The notes: a model not told the origin generated them from the letters alone. 9,324 bases of DNA from Planctomycetota bacterium (GCA_003644215.1 QNBU01000025.1:1-9324), one strand, 5' to 3'. Shown: positions 1 to 6,897, counted from the first letter of the stretch. A program made the numbers and translations.

Positions 1-831
1 GAATTGACCAAACAGTTCTCCCAGCGATTGACGACGCTTTTGCGCGACAGCAACCGATTTGACCTGCTCGAAAGGGATTATGACAAGGCGTTTCGAGACG
101 AAATAAACCTTATCAAGTCCGGCGATACGGACCTCGAGCAAAAGGGACGCCTCAAGCAGTTGCAGGGAGCGGATTATTTGCTCGCCGGGCGGATTCGACG
201 CGCCGAGATCACCACTGAACTAAAAGATATTCCTACCACCGGGATTCGTTCGGCAGAGTACCGAGGGCATTTTGTCGGCGAGATTCGGCTGCTGGTTCCC
301 GCGACACGACAGGTTGCGTTTTCCCACGAGTACCGCATTAAGCTGGAGACGCCGGAAGTTAAATCGTTGGCCGATGAGTGGCGGCGGGACGAGCGGGATT
401 TTGACCAGATTAAAGACGCCTTTTTGGATATGGCCGCACGGGGTATTATTGAGGATGTACTCAATGATGTGTATCCGGTACGGGTTGCTTTGGCCGAGGC
501 GGGAAGCATTATTCTCGATCAGGGCGGCCAGCGGATGAAGCCGGGTACTCTATATGAGGTCTTTGCAGAAGGCAAGCAAATTGTCGATCCGCAGACACAG
601 GAAACACTGGGGGCCGATGAGGGGAAAGTGGCTACACTGAAAATCGCCCGAATCTTGCCAAAATTCAGCTATGCCCAAATTCTTGACGGTAAGCCGGAAG
701 ATATTGAAGTTGGCCAAGTATGCAGAGTGCAGCCGGGTTCGATGGACCTGAAGATTGAGGTCGAAGCGGGGAGAAAAAGCAACATCAAACACACGCCCAG
801 CGGCGGTGTAAAGATGCCATTTGACAACTAA
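1..831 (+). CDS. CsgG/LpoB-family envelope lipoprotein, C-terminal part (5' end outside window)
   Basis: The reading frame is open from base 1 and ends with TAA at 829-831. The first in-frame start-like codon (TTG at 4) lies inside the conserved domain, so the true start, any signal peptide and the first CsgG strand are off the left edge. Visible family features are a helix ending in RFDLLERD, then QGADYLLAGRIRRAEI, the 'gADyLl.G.i' signature shared by CsgG and LpoB/PBP-activator-type lipoproteins. The last third (about residues 160-245) has the pattern 'G..iiLdqGg...kpGtlyevf', then DPQTQETLGADEG, then a hydrophobic strand. It resembles the C-terminal module of CsgG-like and FlgT-like envelope proteins. 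Members of these families sit in the outer membrane or periplasm and act in secretion channels, peptidoglycan synthase activation or flagellar assembly. Which role applies here cannot be told. A spacer of about 105 bases separates it from hom, so it probably ends an upstream unit. Confidence 0.72.
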   Translation, partial: ELTKQFSQRLTTLLRDSNRFDLLERDYDKAFRDEINLIKSGDTDLEQKGRLKQLQGADYLLAGRIRRAEITTELKDIPTTGIRSAEYRGHFVGEIRLLVPATRQVAFSHEYRIKLETPEVKSLADEWRRDERDFDQIKDAFLDMAARGIIEDVLNDVYPVRVALAEAGSIILDQGGQRMKPGTLYEVFAEGKQIVDPQTQETLGADEGKVATLKIARILPKFSYAQILDGKPEDIEVGQVCRVQPGSMDLKIEVEAGRKSNIKHTPSGGVKMPFDN

Positions 832-869
832 TTCCCTTGTGGGTCCACACCTATTGATGGGTTTTTCAC

Positions 870-898
870 TTGACCTAACGACCGTTTTGGCCTAAAGT
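870..898 (+). promoter_or_regulatory. Possible sigma-70-type promoter for the hom operon
   Basis: TTGACC (870-875) matches the -35 consensus at five of six positions. TAAAGT (893-898) matches the -10 consensus at four of six. The spacing is the optimal 17 bases. Transcription would start near 905 and give a leader of about 30 bases before the hom ATG at 937. The pair is at the only sizeable gap upstream of hom. No experimental start is known, and housekeeping promoters in the presumed phylum are not well defined. Confidence 0.42.
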
Positions 899-926
899 TG
901 CATCCGTATTCAAAATTATGGCAACC

Positions 927-931
927 GAGGG
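927..931 (+). promoter_or_regulatory. Ribosome binding site of hom (fixes the ATG at 937)
   Basis: GAGGG lies five bases before ATG 937. This supports ATG 937 over the in-frame TTG at 898, which has no such site and would add 13 residues that do not fit the start of the Rossmann fold. Confidence 0.75.
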
Positions 932-936
932 ATTTC

Positions 937-2259
937 ATGGAACAAAAAATTGTAAAAGTTGGCTTGGTCGGGTATGGAATTGTGGGTACGGGCGTGGCCA
1001 GAATCTTATCTGAAAACGCAGACGAAATTACCGCTCGAACGGGGTTGATGATTGAACTTGCCTGTGTTGTTGACAAGGACACGACCAGTCCGCGGGAGTT
1101 TGATCTGCCGGAGGGCCTTTTAACCGATGACCTGAATGTTCTTCTGGATGACGACTCCATCGATATCGCATTGGAATTGGTCGGCGGAACAACCGTTGCA
1201 AAAGACATCCAGTCGAAACTGCTTCGCAGCGGTAAGGATGTTGTTACCGCGAATAAGGCGCTGCTGGCCGAGCGGGGATTGGAACTTTTCGCCGAAGCGC
1301 TCGACGCCAATCGTTGTATCGCTTTTGAAGCAAGCTGCTGCGGGGGCATCCCGATTGTTTCAGCGTTTCGCACGGGGTTGGCGGCAAACAAAATCAACGG
1401 CTTTTACGGCATTTTTAACGGCACCTGTAACTACATTCTAAGCAATATGACATATAACGGGTCGCAATTTGCCGAGGTACTCAAGGAAGCACAGGCCAAA
1501 GGATTCGCCGAAGCCGACCCGACACTCGACGTCAACGGTGGAGATACCGCGCACAAACTGGTGATTTTGGGCGGGCTTGCTTTTAACTGCACGCTGAGTA
1601 TGGATGATGTTTATATCGAGGGCATTGAAAATGTGGATATTGTCGATATTCGCAGCGCTCTGGAAATGGGCTATATCCTGAAACTGCTGGCTATCGGTGA
1701 AAAAGACGCTGGCGGGCGAATTTCGTTGCGGGTGCATCCGGCCTTTGTTTCTGAGGATAATCCACTGGCACGGGTGGACGGCCCTTTCAATGCTGTTAGT
1801 GTTTTTGGTAATGCGGTGGGGAATGCCGTTTTTTATGGCCGCGGCGCCGGGATGATGGCAACCGCCAGTGCTGTTGTGGCGGATATTATTGAGATTGCTC
1901 TGGGCAACAGCCGGCGTGTCTTTGAAACCATGGCGATGGCAACCGAGACCGGGCGGACGGTACAGATTAAGCCCATCGATGAGGTGGACAGTCGATTTTA
2001 TGTCCGAATTATGGCTAACGATCAGGCCGGCGTCTTTGCGAAATATGGCCAGGTGCTGGGCCGGCACGACATCAGTATCAGCGGCGCAATGCAGCACGAG
2101 TGGGCCGGGCCGGATAACACGGTTCCCGTCGTGATTACCACACATCCAACAAGACAGAAAAATATGACCGCCGCTCTCAAAGAGATCGAGCAATTGGATA
2201 TTGTCAGCGGCCAACCGATTTGTATTCGAATTATTGATATTCCGGAGGACACCGAGTAG
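937..2259 (+). CDS. hom: Homoserine dehydrogenase with C-terminal ACT domain
   Basis: This cytoplasmic enzyme of the aspartate pathway reduces aspartate semialdehyde to homoserine with NAD(P)H. The 440-residue product has the usual length for the monofunctional Hom/ThrA type. The N-terminal Rossmann fold carries GYGIVG (residues 12-17) and VTANKALL with the conserved Lys106. The catalytic domain shows EASCCGGIPI (131-140), NGTCNYIL (161-168) and KGFAEADPTLDVNGGDTAHK (188-207). In that last block Glu192, Asp203 and Lys207 match by spacing the substrate-binding and catalytic residues Glu208, Asp219 and Lys223 of yeast Hom6. An ACT domain (about 352-432) suggests feedback control by threonine, as in the Gram-positive type. 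There is no aspartokinase fusion. The start ATG 937 has GAGGG five bases upstream. The stop TAG (2257-2259) overlaps the GTG start of the next gene, so translation of the two is probably coupled. No defects are seen. Confidence 0.96.
   Translation: MEQKIVKVGLVGYGIVGTGVARILSENADEITARTGLMIELACVVDKDTTSPREFDLPEGLLTDDLNVLLDDDSIDIALELVGGTTVAKDIQSKLLRSGKDVVTANKALLAERGLELFAEALDANRCIAFEASCCGGIPIVSAFRTGLAANKINGFYGIFNGTCNYILSNMTYNGSQFAEVLKEAQAKGFAEADPTLDVNGGDTAHKLVILGGLAFNCTLSMDDVYIEGIENVDIVDIRSALEMGYILKLLAIGEKDAGGRISLRVHPAFVSEDNPLARVDGPFNAVSVFGNAVGNAVFYGRGAGMMATASAVVADIIEIALGNSRRVFETMAMATETGRTVQIKPIDEVDSRFYVRIMANDQAGVFAKYGQVLGRHDISISGAMQHEWAGPDNTVPVVITTHPTRQKNMTAALKEIEQLDIVSGQPICIRIIDIPEDTE
2244..2248 (+). 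promoter_or_regulatory. Internal ribosome binding site for the coupled GTG start
   Basis: GGAGG inside the last hom codons lies ten bases before GTG 2259, which shares its first base with the last base of the hom TAG. It supports GTG as the start and a fixed ratio of the two products. Confidence 0.7.
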
Positions 2260-3452
2260 TGAACACTAAGTATGTCATCATCGTTCCTGACGGCGCGGCG
2301 GACAATCCGCAGGAATGCTTCGAAGGACAAACCGTCATTGAAGCCGCCGATACGCCGAATATGGACAAAATCGTGACCGATGGCCGACAGGGCGTCTGCT
2401 TAACGGTTCCGGAAGGAATGGCAGCCGGAAGTGATGTGGCCATGATGAGTTTGCTGGGCTATGATCCGAAGACCTGCTACACCGGACGGGCGCCGATCGA
2501 AGCGGCAGCTCAGGAAATTGCTCTCAAGCCGGATGACTGGGTCTTTCGGTGTAACCTGGTCACAACGGCGGATGATGCGATGGTCGATCACAGTGCCGGG
2601 CATATCTCGACAAAAGAAGCCATCACCTTAATTCACGAATTGGCGAATGCGGCGGCCTCGGATACGATCAAGTTTTATACCGGCGTCAGCTATCGGCATC
2701 TGGCCGTTATCAGCGGAGTGGATTTTTCAAAGGTGATAACACAGCCGCCGCATGATTTTATCGCCGAAAAGCTGTCGAAAATCCTGCCCAAGGGAAAAAA
2801 GGCCGATTTTCTGAATCAGCTTATCGCAAAATCCTCGCAGCTGTTCGCAAACCATCCGATTAACAAAGTGCGCAGCGATCTGGGCGAAAACCCCGTCTCT
2901 TCGGTATGGCTGTGGGGACAGGGCCAAAAGGCCTGTATGGAACGGTTTGAAAAGAAATACGGCCTGAAAGGAGCGGCCATTACAGCCGTTGACCTGGTTC
3001 GGGGCCTGGCCAAGCTGATTGGCTTTGATCTTATTTCGGTCGATGGTGCGACCGGGTATCTGGATACGAACTTTGCGGGCAAGGGCGAGGCCGCGATTGA
3101 GGCGATGGACAAGTATGATGTTGTTTTCGTGCATATTGAGGCCCCCGATGAGGCCGGACACAACGGCAGTGCCGAACAGAAAAAAGCGGCTCTTGAGCAA
3201 ATCGATCGATTTATTGTCGGCCCGGTCTATGAAGCCGTTCAGGCATACGACCACTACCGCATTCTGGTCATGCCCGACCACCCGACGCCGGTGGCCGAAC
3301 GATGCCATATCGGCGAGCCGGTTCCGTTCGCAATGGCCGGCAACGGCATCAAAGGCATTTTGAACAAACCCTACTGCGATCGAAACAGCTTCGAGTCCGG
3401 CTTCGAAATACAAAACGGCCCGGACCTGATGGAATACTTTCTAAAAATCTGA
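2259..3452 (+). CDS. apgM: Phosphoglycerate mutase-family protein, probable homoserine kinase (TIGR02535-like)
   Basis: This 397-residue protein belongs to the archaeal-type cofactor-independent phosphoglycerate mutase group of the alkaline phosphatase superfamily. The two-metal active site is visible: IIVPDGAAD with Asp11; AAGSDVAMMSLLGYDP with the likely nucleophile Ser58 and Asp59; EAPDEAGHNG with Asp297 and His301; MPDHPTP with Asp340 and His341; and CHIGEPVPF with His350. Other family blocks are YTGRAPIEAA (74-83), DHSAGHIS (110-117), YTGVSYRHL (140-148) and DGATGYLDT (262-270). The gene is labelled apgM by family. However, a subfamily of these proteins (model TIGR02535, 'proposed homoserine kinase') sits beside hom or threonine synthase in bacteria lacking ThrB and is thought to make O-phosphohomoserine. 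The one-base stop/start overlap with hom argues strongly for that role here. A glycolytic mutase remains the alternative. Confidence is high for the family and moderate for the kinase function. Confidence 0.9.
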   Translation: MNTKYVIIVPDGAADNPQECFEGQTVIEAADTPNMDKIVTDGRQGVCLTVPEGMAAGSDVAMMSLLGYDPKTCYTGRAPIEAAAQEIALKPDDWVFRCNLVTTADDAMVDHSAGHISTKEAITLIHELANAAASDTIKFYTGVSYRHLAVISGVDFSKVITQPPHDFIAEKLSKILPKGKKADFLNQLIAKSSQLFANHPINKVRSDLGENPVSSVWLWGQGQKACMERFEKKYGLKGAAITAVDLVRGLAKLIGFDLISVDGATGYLDTNFAGKGEAAIEAMDKYDVVFVHIEAPDEAGHNGSAEQKKAALEQIDRFIVGPVYEAVQAYDHYRILVMPDHPTPVAERCHIGEPVPFAMAGNGIKGILNKPYCDRNSFESGFEIQNGPDLMEYFLKI

Positions 3453-3477
3453 CATTAAAGTTTATGCAGAGGTTGTT

Positions 3478-5007
3478 ATGAAAACAGAAGCCAAAGTAAT
3501 TAGAGTAGCGATATTGTTTATCTGTGTTTCGTTTAGCGTTGCAGATACCTTTAAGCACAAAGAGAGCGGGGAGGTCTTTAGTGGATTTGCGACGCAGAAA
3601 GTTACCGGCGGTAAAACGCTGGTTTATAATGCCGATGAAAGCAAAATGGCGCCTGTGGTGTTGAGCGACTATGACATCACTTCTGACAGCAAAGGACGGC
3701 GCAACACGGTTTCTTTGCTTCTGCTCAATCAGCCGGAGGTGTTTCTCTCGGATGTTGTTTCCAAAAAAGCCGCGGCGGCGATTACTGATACATCGAATAA
3801 AGGCCCGCAGGCAATCATACTCCAGATCGACGGTCCCGGCGGCCGAGGTGATGCGATGAAGACGATCGCCGATGCTGTTTCACAAACGACAAACTGCCCT
3901 GTTATTGCCTACATATCCGAAGGGGCCTATTCCGCCGCGGCGGTCGTTGCTCTGGCCTGCGACAAAATCTATATCAACTCAACCGCCGGAATCGGAGCGG
4001 TTAGTTCCGGTGCGGGGGGGATTGTTGGTGATCAAAGCTATGGGGAGTCTCTTTCGATTTACAGTTCCGACACTCTCTTGTCCTACACCCCTTTGGTGAC
4101 AGCACTGGCCCGGGAACACAGCCGTCCTGAATTACTCGCAAAGGCCTTGATCGACAAGCGGGTTTCAATTATTGAGGTGGCCAATATCGACGGCAGCCGA
4201 GCGTTTGTCGGCAAAGATGACCGTCAAGCCACGCAGACACTGATCCGTACAGTTTGCGAGGGGATGTCGGCGGACAAATCGGACACTGTTTCCCCAGCGG
4301 ATATTATCGGAAAAGTTCTCAACCTGACCGCCCAAGACGCTGTCGAACTGAGTCTTGCCGACGGTATCGCTAAATCGGTGCGAGAGATTCCAGCCGCGAT
4401 AGGGGTGGCCGAGGCAAAAATAACGCTGGTTTCGGGCATTGAAAAGGTTATAAAAAAATACAACACCATCCGTCGTAATATCGCTGATGGTCTCTTTCGT
4501 ATAGAGCAATACGAAGCTGATATTGAAATACTCAGCAATCAGTTTTCCACGATTGATAACCAACTGCGAACCGGCACACAGACTCGTGAACTCAGCCGGG
4601 GAGAGGCGGGATACCGAAGCAGCCGGAGCAGACAAACATTCGGCTCTGACTATGACCAGGATGCCGATGGTATTGCCAGAAGCGGACGATCAAGAAACAC
4701 CGACAGGGACAGTTTGCCTCACGCACAAACGATAACCACAGAAGAACCAAGGGTCCGTATTGAAATGGTTTACGATCAGCTGATAACGGCCCTTCGGGAT
4801 GTTGTTAGCGAGTATCGGCGAACGCTGAACCTCGTTAAGCGATGGCCCGGCGGGCTGCCGCCAAAAGTATCCAGAGCAATGCTTCAAAAGGATATGGACT
4901 CAGCATCCGTTGAACTGGATAGATTGTATCGCTACCAGCCGGTCTATCCGGATCAGGGGCAACCTCAAAACCCCCGGGAGCGTTCGAATAACCGCCGCCG
5001 CTATTGA
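3478..5007 (+). CDS. Secreted ClpP/NfeD-like serine protease relative with coiled-coil C-terminus
   Basis: This 509-residue exported protein has an N-terminal signal peptide (hydrophobic 7-21, likely cleavage after Ser-Val-Ala22). After a short N-terminal domain (about 23-75), the ClpP/crotonase-type fold of NfeD and SppA proteases follows: QIDGPGGRGDAMKTI (116-130), then NCPVIAYISEGAYSAAAVVA (139-158) with the predicted nucleophile Ser152, and ACDKIYINSTAGIGAV (160-175). The stretch TALAREHSRPELLAKALIDK (208-227) and the block TAQDAVELSLADGIA (284-298) also fit NfeD proteases. Unlike classic NfeD there is no transmembrane or OB-fold part. Residues 320-366 and 425-485 look coiled-coil, joined by an Arg/Ser-rich linker with one DxDxDG calcium-loop-like motif (393-398). 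The tail is basic. The lysine expected for the Ser-Lys dyad seems to be absent. ATG 3478 has AGAGG five bases before it. The gene follows its neighbour by 25 bases and is closed by a terminator, so it is probably cotranscribed with the threonine genes. Substrate unknown. Confidence 0.75.
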   Translation: MKTEAKVIRVAILFICVSFSVADTFKHKESGEVFSGFATQKVTGGKTLVYNADESKMAPVVLSDYDITSDSKGRRNTVSLLLLNQPEVFLSDVVSKKAAAAITDTSNKGPQAIILQIDGPGGRGDAMKTIADAVSQTTNCPVIAYISEGAYSAAAVVALACDKIYINSTAGIGAVSSGAGGIVGDQSYGESLSIYSSDTLLSYTPLVTALAREHSRPELLAKALIDKRVSIIEVANIDGSRAFVGKDDRQATQTLIRTVCEGMSADKSDTVSPADIIGKVLNLTAQDAVELSLADGIAKSVREIPAAIGVAEAKITLVSGIEKVIKKYNTIRRNIADGLFRIEQYEADIEILSNQFSTIDNQLRTGTQTRELSRGEAGYRSSRSRQTFGSDYDQDADGIARSGRSRNTDRDSLPHAQTITTEEPRVRIEMVYDQLITALRDVVSEYRRTLNLVKRWPGGLPPKVSRAMLQKDMDSASVELDRLYRYQPVYPDQGQPQNPRERSNNRRRY

Positions 5008-5032
5008 CATCTTATTGGCTTCCTGAGAATTC

Positions 5033-5070
5033 GCCGCCAACCATATGTAGTGGTTGGCGGCTTTTTCTTT
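5033..5070 (+). terminator. Strong intrinsic terminator after the hom operon
   Basis: A perfect 11-base-pair stem (GCCGCCAACCA 5033-5043 with TGGTTGGCGGC 5051-5061) has a seven-base loop and is followed at once by TTTTTCTTT (5062-5070). It starts 26 bases after the stop of the ClpP-like gene and marks the end of the hom unit. Confidence 0.95.
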
Positions 5071-5089
5071 CACAATATATAGAATACCC

Positions 5090-5118
5090 TTGACACTCCC
5101 CCCTTGATTACCTACCTT
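5090..5118 (+). promoter_or_regulatory. Possible promoter for the FlgI-like/smc unit
   Basis: TTGACA (5090-5095) is a perfect -35 box. At 17 bases lies TACCTT (5113-5118), a weak -10 matching three of six positions. A promoter is expected here because a strong terminator sits just upstream and a gene starts downstream. The exact -10 is uncertain: an overlapping choice is TTGATT (5104-5109) with TTTAAG (5127-5132), also spaced by 17. The run upstream (5071-5085) is AT-rich. Confidence 0.45.
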
Positions 5119-5142
5119 TACGGTGTTTTAAGTTGCCTCCGG

Positions 5143-5183
5143 TTCGTTACAGCGCATCGCGGGGGAACTATTTTGGTAACGAA
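5143..5183 (+). repeat. Inverted repeat in the leader of the FlgI-like gene, reaching the ribosome binding site
   Basis: TTCGTTAC (5143-5150) and GTAACGAA (5176-5183) form a perfect 8-base inverted repeat separated by 25 bases. The right arm overlaps the Shine-Dalgarno-like AAAGGA (5182-5187) before ATG 5198. It could be an RNA hairpin limiting ribosome access, or a dimeric repressor site. It has no T run, so it is not a terminator. With a 25-base loop the hairpin alone is only marginally stable. Confidence 0.4.
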
Positions 5184-5197
5184 AGGATTGGTAATAA

Positions 5198-6829
5198 ATG
5201 AAAAGAACAGTTAGCCCCCTCTCTATCTTTTTTTTGGTGTTGGCCCTTTCTTTTTGCGGATGCTCGCTGCCGCAGGACCCGTTGGAATCGAATAAACCGC
5301 TTAATCCCGAGGACACCATTGGCTCGGTTGCAAAATACTATGCGACAGACCCCATCCCGGTGCGGGGTATCGGGATCGTCGCATGTCTTTCCGGGACCGG
5401 TTCCTCTGAGTGTCCGCCCGAAATCAGAGCTGAACTCGAAAAATATATCTGGCAGGAAATACCCGAAGGCGGTTCGGTCAGTCCGCGACGGGTCATCGAG
5501 AGCCAGGATACCGCCGTCGTAGAAATTACCGGTGTTATTAGCGCCCTGTCGACGCCTATCGATCCGTTTGATGTGGTTCTGCGGCCCCTTTCGAGCACCC
5601 AGACAACTTCGCTTGACGGCGGATGTCTGTACACCACCGAATTAAAAGAAATGAGCCGTCTGAGCAGCGTTGAGCAATTTGCCCGCTTTTCCAAAACGCT
5701 GGCCGTCGCTGAGGGTCCTGTTTATACAGTCCAAACGGATGCCTCGTCGCCGAGGCAATGGCGCGTGCTGGGCGGCGGCAGAGCCATACAAAATAGTTTT
5801 GTGCGATTGATCCTCGACACGCCGGATTTTACGACCGCCAATGCTATCCGTAACCGTATCAATGAGCGGTTTGGCCCCAAAACAGCGATCTCTGTTTCAA
5901 CAGCGGAAATAACACTGTCTTTTCCCGTAAAATATCTCGAACAAAGGGAACGATTTCTGGCGATGGTCGAAACACTTATCCTTGGCGGAAATCCCGAGAT
6001 ATTGAGCAATTACGCACACCAACTCGTAAAGCAGATACTCTCGAACACCGACAGCGAACAAGCTGAAATTGCCTTGGAAGGAATTGGCAAGCCCGCCCTG
6101 GATCCTCTGGCCCCCCTGCTGGCTCATTTTGACCCCGCCGTCCGGTTTCATGCGGGGCGATGTATGCTGAATATCGGCGACAGTCGGCCCCTTGCGGTGC
6201 TGAGAAGGATTGTACAAGACAAAAACAGTCCCTATCGCCTGGATGCGATCCGTGCTGTTGGCCTGAGTGCAAAACGCCGAGAGGCCATGCCCATCCTGGA
6301 AGCGGCCTTAAATGACAGTGATATTCAAATACGCCTGAAATCTTACGAGATGCTGGCTCGTCTTAACAGCCATGTGATTTCCGGAAGAAGCGTCTCAAAC
6401 GGTGCCTTTTCAGTCGATAGCGTAATGTGTTCAGGGCCAAAAACAATCTATGTTTACAGGCAGGAAACCCCGAGAATTGTGCTCTTCGGTTCCCCCCTTC
6501 GTTGCGAGAAAAACATCTTTATTCAGTCTGAAAAAAGCTCGGTTACAATCAATTCGCTGCCCGGCGACAAACGAATTTCAATATCTCGAAAACATCCCAA
6601 TCGACCGCGTGTGATCGGGCCGCTGCTGTCCAATAATGACCTAAGCATTCTCATTCAGACGCTGGGAGAACGGCCCGACACAAAATCGGACACCGCCGCT
6701 CGTCCGGGACTGGCGGTTCCGTATTCTGAAATCCTTGATATAATAAAGACAATGTGCGAGCAGGGAGCGATTTCGGCTCAATTTATTGCAGGCCCGCAAG
6801 CTGAATTGGAGCCAGTTTTGCAGAAATGA
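5198..6829 (+). CDS. FlgI (flagellar P-ring)-like lipoprotein with HEAT-like repeats
   Basis: The 543-residue product starts with a lipoprotein-type signal (hydrophobic 8-20, FCGC box, likely lipidated Cys22; Phe at -3 is unusual). Residues about 52-262 follow the order of FlgI motifs. VRGIGIVACLSGTGSS (55-70) matches the FlgI 'GyGLVvGLnGTGdS'. The block PIDPFDVVLRPLSSTQTTSL (120-139) and the following DGGCLYTTEL match 'iDV.Vs..gda.SL.GGtLl.T.L'. LDTPDFTTANAIRNRINERF (206-225) matches 'pDFtTA.rIa.aIN'. FlgI normally forms the periplasmic P ring around the flagellar rod and is not lipidated. Residues about 287-390 hold roughly three HEAT-like helical repeats (GIGKPALDPLAPLLAHFDPA and relatives). 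The last 150 residues are strand-rich and not recognised. No other flagellar gene is in the window, so a role in another envelope ring or scaffold is an inference. ATG 5198 follows AAAGGA by ten bases. Confidence 0.75.
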   Translation: MKRTVSPLSIFFLVLALSFCGCSLPQDPLESNKPLNPEDTIGSVAKYYATDPIPVRGIGIVACLSGTGSSECPPEIRAELEKYIWQEIPEGGSVSPRRVIESQDTAVVEITGVISALSTPIDPFDVVLRPLSSTQTTSLDGGCLYTTELKEMSRLSSVEQFARFSKTLAVAEGPVYTVQTDASSPRQWRVLGGGRAIQNSFVRLILDTPDFTTANAIRNRINERFGPKTAISVSTAEITLSFPVKYLEQRERFLAMVETLILGGNPEILSNYAHQLVKQILSNTDSEQAEIALEGIGKPALDPLAPLLAHFDPAVRFHAGRCMLNIGDSRPLAVLRRIVQDKNSPYRLDAIRAVGLSAKRREAMPILEAALNDSDIQIRLKSYEMLARLNSHVISGRSVSNGAFSVDSVMCSGPKTIYVYRQETPRIVLFGSPLRCEKNIFIQSEKSSVTINSLPGDKRISISRKHPNRPRVIGPLLSNNDLSILIQTLGERPDTKSDTAARPGLAVPYSEILDIIKTMCEQGAISAQFIAGPQAELEPVLQK

Positions 6830-6897
6830 CCGTCAAAATGACGACAATGAAGCAAGGAAGAGGTTTTTGTAGCTACAAGTAATAACTGAGGGTTTGT
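6830..6897 (+). other. Short spacer before smc
   Basis: These 68 bases separate the FlgI-like gene from smc. There is no terminator, so the two genes may share a transcript. GAGGG (6888-6892) lies five bases before ATG 6898. A chance 18-codon frame (6826-6882) overlaps the upstream stop but has no good ribosome binding site. Confidence 0.6.

Larger units (their letters stand above)
832..936 (+). other. Spacer between the CsgG-like gene and hom
   Basis: This non-coding spacer has a weak hairpin (ACCT 849-852 pairing with GGGT 859-862) followed by five Ts (862-866), a poor candidate terminator for the upstream gene. It also carries a TTGACC/TAAAGT promoter-like pair, and a hairpin (GTTGCAT 897-903 with ATgGCAAC 918-925, one bulged G) that ends just before the hom ribosome binding site. 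I see no T-box, riboswitch or protein-binding repeat. Confidence 0.45.

Noticed and set aside
898..936. TTG at 898 as the start of hom
   Set aside because: It would add 13 residues without a ribosome binding site; ATG 937 has GAGGG five bases upstream and begins directly at the Rossmann fold.
1438..2214. Minus-strand open frame of 258 codons inside hom
   Set aside because: It lies wholly opposite a gene with clear catalytic motifs, and its protein has no recognisable domain.
2727..3413. Minus-strand open frame of 228 codons opposite the mutase-like gene
   Set aside because: The plus-strand frame carries all the metal-binding motifs; the reverse frame is a codon-bias shadow.
5198..6829. Naming this gene flgI
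   Set aside because: The lipoprotein signal, HEAT-like repeats and lack of flagellar neighbours make a true P-ring protein unlikely from this sequence alone.
6826..6882. 18-codon frame overlapping the stop of the FlgI-like gene (ATGA)
   Set aside because: It has no convincing ribosome binding site, no hydrophobic or repeated character, and a 57-base frame arises easily by chance.
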